From Heliocidaris tuberculata (taxonomy: Eukaryota; Echinodermata; Echinoidea; Camarodonta; Echinometridae), in contig CM046832.1 of the NCBI GenBank assembly GCA_025618425.1, forward strand, positions 61,145,608-61,209,607: a DNA stretch of 64,000 nucleotides. Reading direction: 5' to 3'. Under the pieces are notes generated by a model. That model saw only the letters and a program-made list of their open reading frames with translations. It made no database searches and was not told the origin of the DNA. This document shows, piece after piece, positions 61,933-64,000 of the stretch; the stretch's first letter is position 1, and each line of letters starts with the position of its first letter. A program made the translations under genes and the position numbers.

Positions 61933-62772
61933 CTTTAAAAAAAGAAAAGAAAAAAGAAGACCCACCCCCCCCCCCCCCAGAAATCTGTCTTATTTCATGA
62001 CAGCAGGACTGAATGATTGACATTCCTGTTAAATGAAACAAGAACACATGTATCACGCTACCTTGACAAGTATGTAGACTGAATATAAAAGCTTTGTAAT
62101 CTCTGCATAACTTTATTGACTCCTCAGGCAAACCTTCTGATGCTGATATATATCTCTTGCAACTTCTTAATATTGGTTTTTAACAAAGAAATTGAAGAGG
62201 GAGACTTAACTAAATTTTAAGTATTTGTATCCCAAAGGAAAATTTTCTTGCTTTGATTATCCATATATTTACCACCTTGTGAAAGTGATAGCACACAGAT
62301 TCTGCAGATGTTCTTGAGTAGTTACATGAAAGATAATATGTCTTGGTAGAATTCAGAAAGCAATAATCTGCAGGAAAGTAACTGTTATGGATTTTGAAGT
62401 AGTTTGAACTTGAATACTGGTATTTCTTATTAGGGGCGAATAAATATGATGATTTCTAACATTGTTAACATCCTGAATATAAATCTCCTGCACCTGTACA
62501 ATTATAATATCCCAATCTAAGAGATTTGATATAACACCCCCCCCCCCCTCCTCTCTGCCCTCGAGTTTGGCCCTGTCCTGTTCATCATCCATCTATTCTA
62601 AAAACCTGACAAAATGAAAATATTACCTATCTCAAAGTAATGCTGTGTCTAATATGGTATAATAGATACTGCATGGATCTCTTCTCTTATTAATACCCTT
62701 CCCCACTGCTTGATGTCCCTCCCCCACCAAATCCTCTATGCATGGATTGTGCATGGGCACCAACCCTCACAG

Positions 62773-62994
62773 GCATGCTCAATGTCGATGTATTCAACAA
62801 CGCCCAGGCTGACAACTTACCCTGCCTGTACCGTGGAGTGCTGAAACCCCATGGTATGAAGTGGAAGGCAAATGAATGCACCACTTGCACTTGCAGCAAT
62901 GCCACCACAACATGCCAGATTGACACCTGTAAGGTGCCCAAATGCCCCAACCCTAAAATGGTTCCTGGAGAGTGTTGCCCCCGCTGTCCACTTG
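62773..62994 (+). CDS. Exon 2 of the same gene: von Willebrand factor type C (VWC) domain
   Basis: The exon is 222 nt and phase 1-1, running from acceptor CTCACAG to donor CTTG|GTGAGT. After a 16-residue linker it encodes a complete VWC domain (residues 50-104 of the joined protein). It has ten cysteines, at 50, 68, 71, 73, 80, 85, 90, 100, 101 and 104, in the CxxCxC ... GECCPRCP pattern, with the usual Trp at 63 and an N-glycosylation site (NAT) at 75. VWC modules occur in fibrillar procollagen N-propeptides and in chordin, BMPER and kielin-type proteins, where they bind BMP/TGF-beta ligands. Position right after the signal peptide favours a fibrillar collagen. Echinoderm collagens with VWC then SURF modules are an established precedent. 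CHRDL- or BMPER-like genes remain possible. Later exons are outside the window. The alternative acceptor at 62806 would give a stop at once (GGC TGA) when joined to exon 1. Confidence 0.85.
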
Positions 62995-64000
62995 GTGAGT
63001 CTGGATTGACAAGCACGATCCTTGCCTGCGTAGCCTGATACCCTCACCACCCTTCCAAATGGACCTTGCACTCCTGGACCTTCCATTGACCCCTCTACTA
63101 CCATCCTGCCCTCCTGTGTGAACAATCTCACCCTTCAATTCCTTGGACCTTCATATCCTTTCATCTTCTGCCACCTCCCTGCAAAATGGCATTTGGTTGC
63201 CAAAAGCCCTTCTGATGAAGCCGTTTACCACCATTTTGCATTTTTATGTGAACCATCTTTTCCTTCAATTCCTTGGACCTTCATATCCTTTCATCTTCTG
63301 CCACCTTCCTACAGAATGGCCTATGATTGTCAGAAACCCTTCAGCTGAACCTTCCATTGACCCATCCACCACCATCACGTATTCCTATGTGAACCATTTT
63401 CCTTGGACCCTTGTATCCTTCAATCTTCAGTTATCTTCTTACATTCTATTTCATCTTCTATTTTAACCTTTATCAATTCTTTGTCATCTTCCTGTACATC
63501 ACTCATTTTCTTGTTCTGTATCTGTTCTTTTGTTGATGCCTTTTCAGTTTCCCCCAATTTCCAAGTTCATATTTTTCAGTCTGTTGCCTACAGCAGTACA
63601 GCCATCTTTCTCTCTTTAGTGTTGGCCTACTTTTTAGTGCATTCCTTCCATCATTGAACAAAGTTGACAACTTTCTTCCACCAATTCATTATTCAGTTCC
63701 TGTCAGTTCTCGTCATTTGAATCGAATTTTTTTTAAAGGAAGATTCATGTTTGTTAAGTGTGTTATCTGATTTGTCATTTTATTTTCTTGTGAATGTCGT
63801 CTTCTTACATCAAGAAGCCAGATATATTCCTTGGTTATTGCATTTATTTGTTATTTTTCAGAGTTTTCCCATTTTTGTATTCTGTAATGTCAGTAGATAA
63901 TTGCTTTAGAAGCTTATCATTCATTCTTCATGTTTGCCTATTCTATTCTCTCTTGTCCTTCCATCTTCCCTTGATCCCCTCTTCCCACCATTTCCCACCT
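62995..64000 (+). other. Start of intron 2, pyrimidine-rich, with tandem repeat
   Basis: Downstream of the exon 2 donor the + strand is C/T-rich to the window end. A 130-bp tandem repeat occupies 63056-63420. The open frames here (for example 63118-63348 and 63403-63657) translate this low-complexity DNA and show no domain. No further exon could be supported. Confidence 0.55.
63056..63420 (+). repeat. 130-bp tandem repeat in intron 2
   Basis: The motif CCTTGGACC recurs at 63141, 63271 and 63401, exactly 130 bases apart. Longer matching text (CTTCAATTCCTTGGACCTTC and TCTTCTGCCACC) is present in the first two units. A CCTTCCATTGACCC motif and a TGTGAAC motif also recur between units. The first unit starts about 60 bp after the exon 2 donor. 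Confidence 0.8.

Larger units (their letters stand above)
51576..62772 (+). other. Intron 1 of the VWC-protein gene (11.2 kb, phase 1)
   Basis: The intron runs from GTAAGT to CTCACAG. It carries two TTAA elements (57855 and 61335), a 21-bp palindrome at 54570, and two GC-richer segments (52390-52640 and 53640-54240) that are not obvious repeats and could hold enhancers. Open frames inside it, for example at 53940-54218 and 60490-60705, have no phase-1 splice context that would add them to the transcript. A long first intron between the signal peptide and the first module is common in large extracellular-matrix genes. Confidence 0.6.

Noticed and set aside
62690..63138. Three - strand frames of 61-108 codons over the VWC exon
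   Set aside because: They are antisense shadows of the cysteine-rich exon.

Overview
The window looks like about 64 kb of AT-rich, gene-poor DNA from a marine deuterostome, most likely an echinoderm and probably a sea urchin. The case rests on GT-AG introns, a secreted von Willebrand factor C (VWC) module on its own phase 1-1 exon, very long introns, dense palindromic DNA transposon remnants, and short TTAGGG-type motifs. The species call is an inference. There are no bacterial-style operons, no tRNA or rRNA genes that I could recognise, and no CRISPR array. Nearly all long open frames here are by-products of repeats or low complexity.

Only one gene is well supported. It lies at the right end on the + strand. 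A CCAAT box (inverted), a TATAAA box and an ATG-free leader precede exon 1 (51479-51575), which encodes a signal peptide and ends in a consensus donor. After an intron of about 11.2 kb, exon 2 (62773-62994) encodes a complete ten-cysteine VWC domain and ends in another consensus donor. Both junctions are phase 1, so they join in frame, and the competing acceptor 34 bases downstream would give an immediate stop. A signal peptide followed directly by a VWC domain is the layout of fibrillar procollagen N-propeptides. It is also found in some BMP-binding VWC proteins, and the rest of the gene lies beyond 64000.

The left 51 kb reads as intergenic (or intronic to something unseen) and is a graveyard of non-autonomous elements. 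The clearest group is a set of elements with TTAA target duplications and AGGG- or CCCTTT-type inverted ends. There are four families and eight copies, near 15951, 17980, 18343, 23334, 36087, 43271, 57855 and 61335. Other elements are an inverted and circularly permuted repeat pair (2219-2885 and 4261-4920), two copies of a 375-bp repeat (6691 and 22843), several hairpin elements whose ends read GGCCYGTATTCTC, a 1-kb palindromic element (21822-22827), a TA-flanked element (20982-21134), and near-perfect hairpins at 24940, 39232, 46070 and 47553. Two LINE-like 3' tails, three short copies of a TATAGCGC repeat, a large pyrimidine minisatellite (11977-12830) and a long CTAT microsatellite (37571-38102) complete the repeat content.

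Weaker signals are a possible 3'-terminal exon at 1433-1606, a CpG-rich exon-like island at 41510-42740 with a CRE octamer, and a CpG-rich island at 32560-32830. Two palindromic octamers, TAGGCCTA and TACATGTA, are clearly over-represented across the window. No autonomous transposase or reverse transcriptase was found, and I see no convincing new multi-gene system. The most unusual items are the arrangements of the repeats themselves.
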